Assembly: GCA_965223405.1 (NCBI GenBank)
Contig: CBDCWO010000006.1
Location: forward strand, 5,022,001 to 5,086,000
DNA from: CBDCWO01 sp965223405
GTDB lineage: Bacteria; Bacteroidota; Bacteroidia; Chitinophagales; Saprospiraceae
Length of the DNA stretch: 64,000 nucleotides
Reading direction: 5' to 3'
Shown: positions 1 to 9,586 of the stretch, piece after piece
Position numbering within the stretch: the first letter of the stretch is position 1
How the letters are laid out: each line of letters starts with the position of its first letter
Notes under the pieces: generated by a model
Seen by the model: only the letters and a program-made list of their open reading frames with translations
Told to the model about the DNA's origin: nothing
Database searches by the model: none
Position numbers and translations under genes: made by a program

Positions 1-8
1 GCACTAAA

Positions 9-1220
9 CTAATTCTCACCTTTGTTTTCAATAGTGCGAAATGCCCATTGTATGATCTCTTCAGCTCCTTGGGCGGACCCTCCACCATCAATACATTCTT
101 GCTTAAGCGATTTTAGGTTTTTCCGAAAAGTTTGGTTGTTGGCTACCTCATTTATCTTTTGCCTTAATTTGGTAGAGGTTAAGGAAAGGCGATTCCTGAT
201 CCAGATACCGATCTTTAGCTTTTCCACCTGTTTGGCCATCCAAAAGTGATCACCCATTTCCGGAATGACAATGATAGGAACTTCATACCATATAGCTTCT
301 ACTATGCTATTTGCTCCCCCATGTGTAATAAATACTTGGGCTTTTTCAAGCAAGAATAACTGAGGAACTGACTTGAAAGCTAATACATTAGTAGGAAGTT
401 TTTCCATAATTTGATCTACATGCTTACCGGTTGAGAGAATCATCTGGTAAGGTTGATCCTGGATAGCTTGTGCACATTTGCGATAGAACCTCATGCGTTT
501 ATTAAAGATAGATCCGAGAGCAACAAGCACCAGCGGGTGTTCATTAAACCACTCACTAGGAATATTCACAGATTCGGTACGTCCTGCCAAAGAAGGACCC
601 AGGAAATAGTGATCATCCTGTATTTTGGATGATTGAGGTTGTAGACTGCGTGGAATGAATAACAGTGATAATGTACCCGGTCTTTGTTCGTACAAAGAGT
701 CCCAGCCATTCCAGCGGGTATTGGATAAATTTTGGAACTTCGCTTTTAGACGTATAAACCGACTAAGATGAATTAAGCTCGTTATACCGCGATAAAAATG
801 GGATAGAATCTCCCTCCAATTTAATCCAATTACAGAACGATCCATGATAATCGTCGGGCTAATGTGGACACAGGGGATTTTCATTTCCAAAGCCAAAGCT
901 TTTCCCCATACACATAGAAAATCTACCACCAGATAATCAAATTGTTGCTTTTCATGAAGCTGCTTGAGATCGCCATAGGTCTGAATTGCATAGTCCATTA
1001 ATTGACCGGTCAATTGGATATATCGATGAGTTGAGATTTCCAATTCCTGCAGTTCCAATGGCCATATAAACACCAATGTATGATTGGCCTCGTACAACGG
1101 CTGGAATAATGGCGTGGTGTAGGCAGAGATCTGGTGACCGGTCAATGCCAATTCTTTGGCCAGGCCTAAACTGCAATTGACATGGCCATAAGCGGGAAGT
1201 GTTAAAATTAATCCGTGCAA
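9..1220 (-). CDS. UGT-like glycosyltransferase (GT1 family)
   Basis: A 403-residue GT-B fold glycosyltransferase of the UGT/macrolide glycosyltransferase type, expected to move a sugar from a nucleotide donor to a small hydrophobic acceptor in the cytoplasm. The N-terminus has the family's opening strand and PAYGHVNCSLGLAKEL motif. The C-terminal half has THGGANSIVEAIWYEVPIIV, the donor-binding signature with its His-Gly-Gly. It starts at a TTG: the family motif begins three residues in and no in-frame ATG lies upstream. It follows the phosphoesterase gene by 31 bases on the same strand, so the two probably form an operon. The acceptor cannot be predicted. Family assignment is strong; substrate is unknown. 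Confidence 0.85.
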   Translation of the reverse strand: MHGLILTLPAYGHVNCSLGLAKELALTGHQISAYTTPLFQPLYEANHTLVFIWPLELQELEISTHRYIQLTGQLMDYAIQTYGDLKQLHEKQQFDYLVVDFLCVWGKALALEMKIPCVHISPTIIMDRSVIGLNWREILSHFYRGITSLIHLSRFIRLKAKFQNLSNTRWNGWDSLYEQRPGTLSLLFIPRSLQPQSSKIQDDHYFLGPSLAGRTESVNIPSEWFNEHPLVLVALGSIFNKRMRFYRKCAQAIQDQPYQMILSTGKHVDQIMEKLPTNVLAFKSVPQLFLLEKAQVFITHGGANSIVEAIWYEVPIIVIPEMGDHFWMAKQVEKLKIGIWIRNRLSLTSTKLRQKINEVANNQTFRKNLKSLKQECIDGGGSAQGAEEIIQWAFRTIENKGEN

Positions 1221-1251
1221 AATGAAATATTATTTTGTTTAATAATGAGAA

Positions 1252-2043
1252 TTATGGTTCTAGGACCACTTCGCTGATATAAATGCAATGATCGGTTGCC
1301 ACCGGATCACAATATACCTCAGAATTTAATATAGTCCATGGGAATCTTCTGTCTAGTAAAATATAATCAATTTTACGTTTCGGACCGGTGTGAGGAATGG
1401 TAGGTTCCCATTGGGGATAACCCGTTGCGATCATATGCGGTAAGAGTGTTTTTATCGAAGGAGAATAAGGTGAATCGTTCAGGTCACCGGCCAAAACTGT
1501 AGGGAAAGGACTATTTAACAGGATATTTAGGCAGGATTGACTTTGAAGTATCCGGTCACGTGAGCTGCGCGGATGGTCCCAATGGGTGCCGACAAAGGTC
1601 AACATTCGTCCCGAAGGTAGGGTGATTATTATTTCCAAGGCAGATCTTGGTTCATGACCGGGGCTATAAGGAAGCGGATGATTTCGAGAAGCCTGTATCG
1701 GGTAACGGCTCAAAACACCCTCTCCATAAAATCCTTCCTGATAGGGCATTGCAGGGCCAAATAGTCCGTACATTTCAGTGCGTAATGCCAGTTCGTTTAC
1801 TAGATGCATTTTCTTAGCTCTGATGGTAAATGCGTCTACTTCTTGTAAAGCAACCAGGTCTGGATTAAATCGATTGATCACACCGGCAATGGTATCTAAG
1901 TCAAAATCTCCCTTCATAGTTTCTCCGTGATAGATGTTGAAGGTCATTAAAGTAAGTGTGTCCTGAGATTTCGATTTGAATGACAAAACCAAAAGACAGA
2001 TTAACAAAACGTACCTTGTATTGAACTCATTATGATTGCCCAT
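1252..2043 (-). CDS. Secreted endonuclease/exonuclease/phosphatase family protein
   Basis: An EEP-superfamily metal-dependent phosphoesterase of about 263 residues. The family's conserved blocks are in order: TFNIYHGE near the start, LQEVD (metal-binding Glu), a GTHWDHP block, AGDLNDSP (catalytic Asp/Asn) and ATDHCIY at the end (catalytic His). The ATG at 2043 is chosen over a longer reading from 2073 because it places a clean signal peptide, with a hydrophobic stretch ending near KSKSQ, at the N-terminus. The protein is therefore probably exported. Family members cleave nucleic acids, inositol phosphates or sphingomyelin; the substrate cannot be told here. Likely first gene of a two-gene unit with the glycosyltransferase. 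Confidence 0.85.
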   Translation of the reverse strand: MGNHNEFNTRYVLLICLLVLSFKSKSQDTLTLMTFNIYHGETMKGDFDLDTIAGVINRFNPDLVALQEVDAFTIRAKKMHLVNELALRTEMYGLFGPAMPYQEGFYGEGVLSRYPIQASRNHPLPYSPGHEPRSALEIIITLPSGRMLTFVGTHWDHPRSSRDRILQSQSCLNILLNSPFPTVLAGDLNDSPYSPSIKTLLPHMIATGYPQWEPTIPHTGPKRKIDYILLDRRFPWTILNSEVYCDPVATDHCIYISEVVLEP

Positions 2044-2220
2044 TATTACTTTATTTTTCCATATAGCATCCAAAGATACAGTCCGCGTAATTAGATAAAT
2101 AAGAATTACGGTAAGTAAGTAATTTAATTAATAATTTAGCAATTAAACGTTTACTATAACGAAATCATAACACTATTGATAAAACTAAATTTCCTACTCC
2201 TTCGTTTTGAAAAGAAAAAA

Positions 2221-2949
2221 ATGCACCGGATACTTTACCTGTTTTTAATATTTAACTTGGTGATCGCAGAACAATCATACGGTCAGATCAAAGATTTGTT
2301 GAATAAGGCCAAAAAAACCTTGACTGGTGAGGAGGAAGGCGGAGAAATCGGATTGGGCATAAAAGAAGCCCTGGAGCTTGGTATCAAGGAAGCCGTTGAT
2401 TTGCTGTCAGCAGAAAATGGATATTTGGAAAGCCCTTATAAAATTCTGTTACCGGAAGAGGCAGTAGCTGTTGTCTCTAAACTAAAAAAAGTTCCGGGTT
2501 TCCAAAATGTAGAAAAGGACCTCATTGTAAAGATGAATCAAGCGGCAGAGTTAGCTGCTAAAAAGGCTACTCCCATCTTCGTCTCTGCAATCCAAAAGTT
2601 AACTTTCAAGGATGCCATGACGATCCTAAAAGGAGAAGATGATGCAGCCACCCAATATTTGCAGAAATCTACCCGTGGGCAACTTTATACGGAGTTCCTA
2701 CCGGTGATCCAGGCTTCATTGGATGAGGTAAACGCCCGTACCTATTGGAAATCCGCCGTGGATGCATACAATAAGATCCCCTTTGTGAAGAAAGTGAATC
2801 CACAACTTGACGATCATGTCACCAATAAAGGGTTGGACGGACTATTCAGCCTGATCGAAGTTAAAGAAAATAAGATCAGGACTGATGTGACTGAACGGAA
2901 GACCGACCTTCTCAAGAAGGTATTTGCCCAACAAGATACCAAAAGCTAA
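2221..2949 (+). CDS. DUF4197 family exported protein
   Basis: About 242 residues. A signal peptide (hydrophobic LYLFLIFNLVIA) is followed by a mature helical protein. The mature part matches the DUF4197 pattern: GIKEALELGIKEAV, an LLPEEA-type segment, LVVKMNQAAE-like helices and the KAT/PIF and TYWKSAVDAYNKIP blocks. The function of DUF4197 is not established; members are periplasmic or secreted. The ATG at 2221 is preferred to an upstream in-frame start at 2176 because the signal peptide begins there. It is transcribed away from the phosphoesterase gene, with an AT-rich 180-base region between them that should hold both promoters. Confidence 0.8.
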   Translation: MHRILYLFLIFNLVIAEQSYGQIKDLLNKAKKTLTGEEEGGEIGLGIKEALELGIKEAVDLLSAENGYLESPYKILLPEEAVAVVSKLKKVPGFQNVEKDLIVKMNQAAELAAKKATPIFVSAIQKLTFKDAMTILKGEDDAATQYLQKSTRGQLYTEFLPVIQASLDEVNARTYWKSAVDAYNKIPFVKKVNPQLDDHVTNKGLDGLFSLIEVKENKIRTDVTERKTDLLKKVFAQQDTKS

Positions 2950-2959
2950 TGCTCCGGGT

Positions 2960-3355
2960 CTATTCCGTTGCGGACCTGTCTTTCAAAATAAAATATAAGG
3001 CACCGGCCCCTAAGATCAGGTTAACCACCAGGTCAATATAATTGTTAGTTGTTGTTACTGATGATTCATTCCCTAATTGAACCAGATTCATAATTAAAAA
3101 TAATATCTGCGAAACAGCCATATAATATAGTATTGCCGTTCTGCCAATGGACCTGCTGGCATTGCGGGCCATAATGGCCATTATACCACTGGCCAAAATT
3201 GATATTCCGAAGAATTTGAACATAAGTTTTGCCAAAGAATTTGCCAGTTCGGTGTTCTGATACATTTCTGCTACTTGATCAGTTCCCAGGAAAAAGAAAA
3301 GGCCATATAAAATACCCAGAACTCCTGACACCGTGAGATAATTTTTAACATTCAT
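2960..3355 (-). CDS. Small four-helix membrane protein, function unknown
   Basis: 131 residues with four predicted transmembrane segments (near residues 7-27, 45-65, 73-93 and 105-123) and little else. The layout resembles small integral membrane proteins of the DUF4345/DoxX-like kind, but I see no diagnostic motif. It converges on the DUF4197 gene, with ten bases between the two stops. Confidence 0.55.
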   Translation of the reverse strand: MNVKNYLTVSGVLGILYGLFFFLGTDQVAEMYQNTELANSLAKLMFKFFGISILASGIMAIMARNASRSIGRTAILYYMAVSQILFLIMNLVQLGNESSVTTTNNYIDLVVNLILGAGALYFILKDRSATE

Positions 3356-3729
3356 TGATTACGTTTTTTGGTTGATAAAATTGGTTAAACATTTATAAAG
3401 CAGGCAGGGAAAATATTTCATCCAGTATTAATCAAGACCAAATGAATAGGAATCTCCCGTAATATAGCAAATTATATTATATATATTGTATCTATATTAG
3501 AATAAAATATTTTTGGGCACACAGCTCACCCGTGTAAATCTGAAACCAGAAGTCAGACAAGAGAAGTCAGATGTCAGATAACCGACACTCATGTAACATT
3601 TTCCACAGTTACACAAATCCTCCATTACACCTGAAAAATGATCAACGGATTCACTCATGCGTTTAAGTTGAAAAACGGGCAACCTTATTTAGGCATTATC
3701 ACAAAAACTCACAACTCACAACTCATATC
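3356..3729. other. Intergenic region, AT-rich with degenerate short repeats
   Basis: No convincing gene. It holds an AT-rich stretch (3470-3510), a degenerate AGAAGTCAGA-type tract (3545-3580) and ACTCACA-type short repeats (3705-3738) that run into the 3' end of the radical-SAM gene. A 61-codon open frame here has low-complexity composition and was rejected. Confidence 0.5.
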
Positions 3730-4631
3730 TCACAACTCATCCACAATAATCCGGGCAGGTATTTTAAATTTTTCCGACAGGGAAGCGGTAATTTTATGCA
3801 AATCATTCTGGTAAGTCTTCATTTCCCAATATCCTCCCCCGTACAATTGGTGGTAAGCTGATGTTAGATGAGGATAATGCTTTTCGATAACATTGAAGAT
3901 CAATTGTCTATTCCCCATTTCACCTTCTCCGTAAAGTGATAACCCTGCCGGCATCATATAACTCGCCAACGCTTCTTTTGCCTGCCGATATATAGATTCT
4001 AAGCTTTTAGGAGTGTCTGAAATAAATGGGAGTAGCGGCATTAATGCAATTCCGGCCTTGAATCCCTGTTTCCGAATATGTTTTAGTGCTTTCAATCTAC
4101 TGATGGGGGAGGGAGCCCCCGGTTCGAAATGGGAGCATATATCCTCGTTTAGTGATGATATGGAAAATGTAATCAGACATCCGGTGTTTATCGACACGGC
4201 CAAATCTGTCGGCAAAATAGCCGTTTCTTTGATTTGATTCAGGATGTCAAGGTCCCTTAGTACTAAGTCCGACTTGGTAATTATGTGTACCGGAAACGGT
4301 ACGACACAATTATTTCCAGCAACCCTCTAGTTAACTTTAATGTATCTTCCGGATGCACATAAGGGTCTGTGGCTGAAGAAATGACAATAAAGCCGTATTG
4401 TTTTTTACGTGATCTTAGATTGAGTTGCTTTTCCAGGAGTTCACAGGCATTGGATTTGTAAGTCATCTTACGGTCCATGTGGATTCCGTATTTACTACCT
4501 CGGATATAACAGTACCAACAATTGAAAGAACATCCGCTATAGGGATTTAAAGTGTAATCATCCAGAAACCATGAGTCCCGATGTTTCTTTTTGTTGAGAA
4601 TGGATTTTGCAACAATAGAGCTATAATTCAA
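3730..4631 (-). pseudogene. Radical SAM spore photoproduct lyase-like protein, one-base frameshift
   Basis: Two frames together make one radical-SAM protein of the SplB-like DNA repair photolyase family. The N-terminal part (4281-4631) has the iron-sulphur motif CSFNCWYC (Cx3Cx2C) and SSATDPYVHPE. The C-terminal part (to 3730) carries LAVSINTG and the family's EPGAPSP block. The N-terminal frame stops just after YRF. Reading one base over gives PVHIITKSDLVLRDLDIL, the expected continuation, so a single base is missing at about 4292-4297. With that base restored the gene is about 300 codons, normal length. It may be a real inactivation or a sequencing error. It follows a lipoprotein gene by seven bases. 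Confidence 0.8.
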
Positions 4632-4638
4632 AGATTAA

Positions 4639-5439
4639 TTATTTCCTTTTAAACTTGATCATGCCATCTAACTTTTCTCTGCCTTCAATAACATCAAGGA
4701 GATTGTAACTTGCGGTCACTTTATTACCTGATATTTCTGATCCTTCGATTGTTGATTTTTTCACTTTACCGGGAAACTCATATTCCAGGTTGTAGTTGGC
4801 CGCACCGAAGATCATTTTCATTACACTATACATTTCTCCCTTACGTAATTCTTCTAGCTCTTCATTTTTTAACTCGATGGGTTTTCGGATAAGTTTGTTT
4901 TTGGTCATATTAACCAAATCAGTCCCCCGGGTCAAAGCTTGCAACATCTTTGGATCCGCTTTATCGGTTTTGGATGCCATATTTTTAACATCGTCCCAAA
5001 ATAGATCAATATCACCAAAAGATTTGAAAGGTAAGGTAAGCTCTGCAGTGGCTATCTCTTCAGCGAGACTAAGCTTTACATGTAATTCTGCCTTTGACGT
5101 AATTTGAGGATGCTTAAACTGAGAGGTCAACTTATCGGGTCCGGAGCCAAATTGAAACGTGCTGTCAATATCAATATTGTTTTTGCCCGTAATTTCCTTC
5201 ATGAGGTCCTCCGCCAGATTCTCACTATCGCCAAGGTCGATTTCTTCACCCATTTCCTGCATCATCAGGGGTACAATGAATCCCAGAAAATCTTTATCCA
5301 ATAAGTTGCTCATATCAATATGGTAAGAATACTGACCACTTCCATCTGCTTGAATGGCTAGTTTTTCAGTAAAACCTTTACACCCGATCAATCCCAAGAT
5401 TACCGCTGCAAATAAAATCCATTTTCTTAAGTTATTCAT
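4639..5439 (-). CDS. Lipoprotein of unknown function
   Basis: About 266 residues. The N-terminus is a lipoprotein signal peptide with a lipobox ending LIGC, so the mature protein should be anchored to a membrane through a cysteine. The rest is charged, with no internal membrane segment and no family that I recognise. The second in-frame Met (5439) is taken as the start because the NLRKW positive segment follows it directly. The gene lies seven bases upstream of the photoproduct-lyase-like gene. A good Bacteroidota promoter lies upstream. Confidence 0.7.
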   Translation of the reverse strand: MNNLRKWILFAAVILGLIGCKGFTEKLAIQADGSGQYSYHIDMSNLLDKDFLGFIVPLMMQEMGEEIDLGDSENLAEDLMKEITGKNNIDIDSTFQFGSGPDKLTSQFKHPQITSKAELHVKLSLAEEIATAELTLPFKSFGDIDLFWDDVKNMASKTDKADPKMLQALTRGTDLVNMTKNKLIRKPIELKNEELEELRKGEMYSVMKMIFGAANYNLEYEFPGKVKKSTIEGSEISGNKVTASYNLLDVIEGREKLDGMIKFKRK

Positions 5440-5497
5440 AATCATTAGTTGAATGTGTGCTTCTTGAGTTGTCCAGAACTCGAAAGCTTTGACTTTA

Positions 5498-5530
5498 CAA
5501 ATTTAGCCTGCTAAACTGATATCGCCCCAA
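5498..5530 (-). promoter_or_regulatory. Bacteroidota-type promoter for the lipoprotein gene
   Basis: On the minus strand a TTG is followed 22 bases later by TAAATTTG, a perfect match to the TAnnTTTG -7 element of this phylum. The start codon lies about 58 bases downstream. Confidence 0.5.
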
Positions 5531-5674
5531 GATACCGAAATGTTCAATGTTTTTTCCATGCCGCCAAATGATTCCGACCAACAGGAAGAGTATCCCGATA
5601 AATTGGTATAATATCAGGTTATCTGATATGAATTCAGAATGTCAATAAAATTGAGAATGCATTTCTGACCGACC

Positions 5675-5950
5675 TCAATAAATGATTTGAAAATGTTTCG
5701 GAGGTTGAAGATTAGGCAGTTCGTATATTTCAACTTTTTCTACACTGGCCAATGGAGGGCCTGAGTTACACCAACTGATCATGGCATCAATAGCCTCAGG
5801 AGAGCCATAAATCTCCATTTCCACACAACCATCCGCTCTGTTTTTAACCCAACCGGTGATTCCTAGCCCCAATGCTTGATTGTAACAGGATTTTCTGAAC
5901 CAAACCCCCTGTACTTTCCCATGTACCACTAAATACTTACTCTGATTCAT
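5675..5950 (-). CDS. acyP: Acylphosphatase
   Basis: A 91-residue acylphosphatase, which hydrolyses acyl phosphates such as 1,3-bisphosphoglycerate and carbamoyl phosphate in the cytoplasm. The signature loop VHGKVQGVWFRKS holds the phosphate-binding Arg. The GWVKNRADGCVEMEIYG block holds the catalytic Asn. Length is typical of the family. The usual Gly before FR is Trp here (VQGVWFR), seen in many bacterial members. Its start overlaps the end of the upstream haem-binding gene by 14 bases, so the two are probably translationally coupled. Confidence 0.93.
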   Translation of the reverse strand: MNQSKYLVVHGKVQGVWFRKSCYNQALGLGITGWVKNRADGCVEMEIYGSPEAIDAMISWCNSGPPLASVEKVEIYELPNLQPPKHFQIIY

Positions 5951-6416
5951 GCTGATAATTTAATTCTCTACGTTGGTTCTTAAACCAATCGATAAGTTCA
6001 TTTTTCTGAGTTTCGGTTAGTCGGGCTTCCGGATGTGCAGGTAGATAGGAGGCTAATGGCATGCTACCTTCTTCTATAAGCTCAACACACTCATCTAGTT
6101 TATGATCTTTTCGCCGGTCGGAATAAGTAGACCAAATCGAAAAATTTAATTCTTCCCGACCATGATCGATGTGTCCGGCGATCCACCAGGATATCGGTGC
6201 GATGTTAGTGTACCAAGGATACTTAGTTTCAAAAGAATGGCAATCATAACAAGCCGCTTTAATGAGATCTTTGACCGTCTGATCACCGCTATGAGTGCTT
6301 AATAAATCTTGATTTGGATTTACCTGAGGATTTTCTTTATCAATTCTAAAAAATTGAATGGCTATGAAAAGTATCAATAATGCCAAAGCGATTCTTTTTG
6401 CCCATTTTTTAACCAT
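5937..6416 (-). CDS. Haem-binding domain protein (CxxCH)
   Basis: About 159 residues: an N-terminal membrane anchor (residues 7-24) and a periplasmic domain with one haem c attachment motif, CYDCH, followed by SFETKYPWYTNIAPISWWIAGHI. This is the pattern of the small haem-binding domain proteins common in Bacteroidota. The ATG at 6416 is chosen because it places the positive residues directly before the hydrophobic anchor; the longer reading from 6458 would start inside the IS end. An insertion sequence begins about 33 bases upstream of this start codon, so its native promoter has probably been displaced. Confidence 0.85.
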   Translation of the reverse strand: MVKKWAKRIALALLILFIAIQFFRIDKENPQVNPNQDLLSTHSGDQTVKDLIKAACYDCHSFETKYPWYTNIAPISWWIAGHIDHGREELNFSIWSTYSDRRKDHKLDECVELIEEGSMPLASYLPAHPEARLTETQKNELIDWFKNQRRELNYQHESE

Positions 6417-6448
6417 GACGTCGACTATTTTGCACCAAATATATAACT

Positions 6449-8260
6449 TTGAGTTCACTCCGGAAAGTCTCTAAACGGCACTTTGGTTAATATTTTGATA
6501 AGAGGGGACATATTATTATTTTTGTAAATGTTTAAACCTAGCAAAAATAGTCAAGGCGATCTGTTCAAAGATATTTCAACCCATCTTTGTGGGAGGAAGC
6601 AAAAGCTACTGGAATCACCGCATTCATGGCATAATGTTTTTTACAAAGAGGTGGTGAGTCGTATTGATGAATCTTTGTTTTCAGAATTATATCATGAGAG
6701 GATGGGGCGGCCTAATGCCTGCATACGCATTCTTATAGGAATGATGATATTAAAGGAAGGAAATGGGTGGAGTGATGAGCAATTATATACAGAATGCCGG
6801 TTCAATATAATGGTAATGCGATCATTAGGATTGTACAATATGGATGATGATGTACCTGCGGAATCGACCTATTATGAGTTCAGAAGATTGTTGGGAGAGT
6901 ATTATGAGGATCATCAACGGGACTTAATGAAAGAGGTGTTTATAAAAATTACAACTGATCAAGTGGCTATTCACGGAGTGAGTGGCAAGAAGATACGCCT
7001 TGATTCCAAGCTAATCAATAGTAACATAGCCAAGTCCAACAGGTTGCACTTAATAGTTGAAGCAGTGAGGAAGTATGTGAGTGGCAAGCCACTCAATGAA
7101 ATGAGGACACACATGGATGCTTCTAGTTATGAGATATTGGAAGCATTACAAACAAAGAGTACTTCCAATCTCACTTATCCATTGAATGCTCATCAGAAGA
7201 AGGAGATGCTTGTCAGCATGGGTCAGATAATAGGAGTACTACTAGAGCATGGAAAAGGAAGTGTGGAGGAATCATATGTTTTATTAAAACGCATCTATGA
7301 AGAGCAATATGAGCAAAAGGACAATGATGAAAACGATGATAGCCCAGGTGGCAGCGATCAGAAAGTAGTACTCAAGCAGCCTAAAGATATTCCATCATCC
7401 AGCGTACAATCTATCCATGATCCGGATGCAGCTTATCGTACCAAAGGACAAGGAGCAAGCAAACAAACAGTAACAGGATACCATTCCAATGTGACAGAAA
7501 GTTGTGATCCCCAGGAGGATGTACATTTAATATTAGATGTTGAAGTAGTTAAAGCAAATGTAAGCGAAGATGCATTTTTAATAAAAACAGTTGATACCTG
7601 CCAACAGATACTGGAACAAGCCCACGATGAAGGCCAAAAGATAGAAGAAGTAATAACAGATGGAGGCTATGACAGCATTGCGAATCGAGAAGAAATGCTT
7701 AAAGAACAACGACCCCAATGGAGTATTGCAAAGATGAAAGGCAGAAGTTTATCATATCAAATGGAGAAAGACGAACAGGGAAATCTGGAAGTTTTCGATA
7801 GACAGAGTGGCGAGCACCTAGAAGTACATTATTCAGAGCGAGCCCAAAAGCATGTTATCCATACAGTAGGTGGAAACAAAAGATATATGACAGAAGAACA
7901 AATCGACAATTACATACAACACCAACGAATACAAGAGCAAGTCAATCAGGAAAGTTACAATCTAAGAGCAACAGCAGAATCAACCATCCATCAATGCTTT
8001 CACAGACTAAAAAAAAGGAACAAAATCATATATCGGGGATTAGTTAAATGCCATTGGTATGTCCTGTCACGAGCATTATGGGTAAATGTTGTAAGAATTA
8101 CGGAAAAAATAGGGAGAAATACCCTAATATTCTTTCATTGGCTACTACGATGCATCATGAATACTCCCATTGCAAATCACAAGTTAACATTCTGAGAACT
8201 TCCTTCAGGAGTAAAAAATATGTTGAAATCATGAAAAAGGAGTTTTCGGAGTAAACTCAA
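6449..8260 (+). mobile_element. IS1182-type insertion sequence
   Basis: An element of about 1.8 kb with one transposase gene and imperfect terminal inverted repeats. The left end at 6451 reads GAGTTCACTCCGGAAA and the right end, read inward from 8258, reads GAGTTTACTCCGAAAA. A further TT/AA pair may extend each end. I could not identify a target duplication with confidence. A second insertion sequence lies 42 bases downstream. Confidence 0.8.
6528..8195 (+). CDS. IS1182-family transposase
   Basis: A 555-residue DDE transposase. The N-terminal helical domain has the family's RPNACIRILIGMMILKE and FRRLLGEYY blocks. The catalytic acids are probably Asp in KKIRLDSKL (about residue 158), Asp in ITDGGYDS (about 378) and Glu in AESTIHQCF (about 484). 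Between the first two lies an acidic, low-complexity stretch (EQKDNDENDD), normal for the insertion domain of this family. A TATTTTTG -7 element ends only three bases before the ATG. The gene appears intact, so the element may be active. Confidence 0.9.
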   Translation: MFKPSKNSQGDLFKDISTHLCGRKQKLLESPHSWHNVFYKEVVSRIDESLFSELYHERMGRPNACIRILIGMMILKEGNGWSDEQLYTECRFNIMVMRSLGLYNMDDDVPAESTYYEFRRLLGEYYEDHQRDLMKEVFIKITTDQVAIHGVSGKKIRLDSKLINSNIAKSNRLHLIVEAVRKYVSGKPLNEMRTHMDASSYEILEALQTKSTSNLTYPLNAHQKKEMLVSMGQIIGVLLEHGKGSVEESYVLLKRIYEEQYEQKDNDENDDSPGGSDQKVVLKQPKDIPSSSVQSIHDPDAAYRTKGQGASKQTVTGYHSNVTESCDPQEDVHLILDVEVVKANVSEDAFLIKTVDTCQQILEQAHDEGQKIEEVITDGGYDSIANREEMLKEQRPQWSIAKMKGRSLSYQMEKDEQGNLEVFDRQSGEHLEVHYSERAQKHVIHTVGGNKRYMTEEQIDNYIQHQRIQEQVNQESYNLRATAESTIHQCFHRLKKRNKIIYRGLVKCHWYVLSRALWVNVVRITEKIGRNTLIFFHWLLRCIMNTPIANHKLTF

Positions 8261-8329
8261 CCTTAGTAAGTGGAATAAAAATTCACGATCGATCATATTT
8301 AAGAGACTGTTCAAATAACTGTGTCTGAT

Positions 8330-8337
8330 TAACTTTG
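8330..8337 (+). promoter_or_regulatory. -7 element of the IS256 transposase promoter
   Basis: TAACTTTG matches TAnnTTTG exactly and ends six bases before the ATG at 8344, so the transcript would have almost no leader. The matching -33 region would fall inside the terminal inverted repeat. Confidence 0.45.
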
Positions 8338-8343
8338 CAAAAT

Positions 8344-9575
8344 ATGAAAGGAAAGAATGAAAAAGAACAGTTATTAGTTGATTCTAAGATGTATGATCGG
8401 CTAAAGAAGCATTTGTACAGCAAACGTCCAGTATTAGGGGAAGACAGTCCCTTCAGCGAGTTACTACAATCGATGGTGAATCAATTGCTAGATGGAGAGA
8501 TGGAGTCGTTTATGGGCGAAGAGCGGACAAATAATCGTAGAAATAAGCGAAACGGAAAATCGGTTAAGAAGGTCTTGACAAATAGTGGAGACATTTATGT
8601 TGAGACCCCTAGGGACCGTAATGGAGAGTTTGAGCCTGAATTGATAGCGAAGCGTCAAAGAGAACTAAATAGTGGATTAGATGCTCAGATATTGGCATTG
8701 TATGCCCAGGGCAACTCGATAGAAGATGTCAGGCGATTACTCATCCAGATGTATGGGGTAGAAATATCAGCTGGAAAGATATCACAAATCACAGACAAAG
8801 TATTGCCTGAGATACATCGTTGGCGTGCAAGAGAGCTTCAATCATTTTATCCAATTGTGTATTTGGATGCGATACATTTTAAGGTTAGGAATGAGGGCAA
8901 ATACAGTAACCATGCATTTTACACGGTATACGCGGTAGATTGGGAAGGTCAGCGAGACATGCTTGGCTTGTATGTACAAGGAAGTGAAGGAGCTGGTAAA
9001 TGGGGGATAATATTGGAAGATCTCAAGAGTCGAGGAGTTACAGATATATTGGTGATGTGCACTGATAATTTGACTGGATTATCAGAAGTAATTACAGATG
9101 TTTTACCAAAGACTATAGTTCAAAAATGCATTGTTCATCAAGTTCGAAATTCGCTTAAATATGTCGATTCTAAGGATGTAAAAAAGGTTGCATCGGATCT
9201 ACGTAAAATATACACATCACCGACGCTAGAGCAAGCCCAGAGCGGTCTGTTATCCTTTGAAGTAAAGTGGTCGAACCAATATCAATACATAGTAGATCAA
9301 TGGAGAAATAATTGGCAAGAATTAATGGCCTTTATGGACTTTGACCCAGGAATGCGGAAAATGATTTATACAACAAACCCGGTCGAAGCTCTACACCGAA
9401 TCATGCGTAAATTGAGTCCAAAGCGGCCTGGGTTTCACCTACAGCCTTAACCAAACAGTTGTATTTATCGCTCATGCACAATAAAAAATCGTGGAGTAGG
9501 AAGGCCTTTGCCTGGACAAGTATCCAACGTAGCATCATGCAAAACTATCCAGAAAGGGTGCCGAAAGAGACCTGA
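8344..9575 (+). pseudogene. IS256-family (mutator type) transposase, frameshifted near its end
   Basis: The DDE transposase reads normally from the ATG at 8344: MESFMGEERTNNRRNKRNG, IYVETPRDRNGEFEP, YLDAIHFKVR (first catalytic Asp, about residue 175), VMCTDNLTGL (second Asp) and YTTNPVEALHRIMRK (catalytic Glu). The frame then derails at about 9416-9420 and stops at 9450. Reading one base over from 9421 restores the family's usual tail, AAWVSPTALTKQLYLSLMHN, then SRKAFAWTSIQRSI, to a stop at 9573-9575. One base has therefore been lost. The catalytic residues all precede the lesion, but the conserved C-terminal tail is missing from the translated product. Confidence 0.88.
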
Positions 9576-9586
9576 GAAAAAATAAA

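Noticed and set aside
3497..3682. 61-codon open frame
   Set aside because: It lies across a degenerate repeat tract, has no family match that I recognise and no promoter or start context.
3730..4631. Two separate short genes
   Set aside because: One added base joins them into a single family-length radical-SAM protein, so a frameshifted gene is the better reading.
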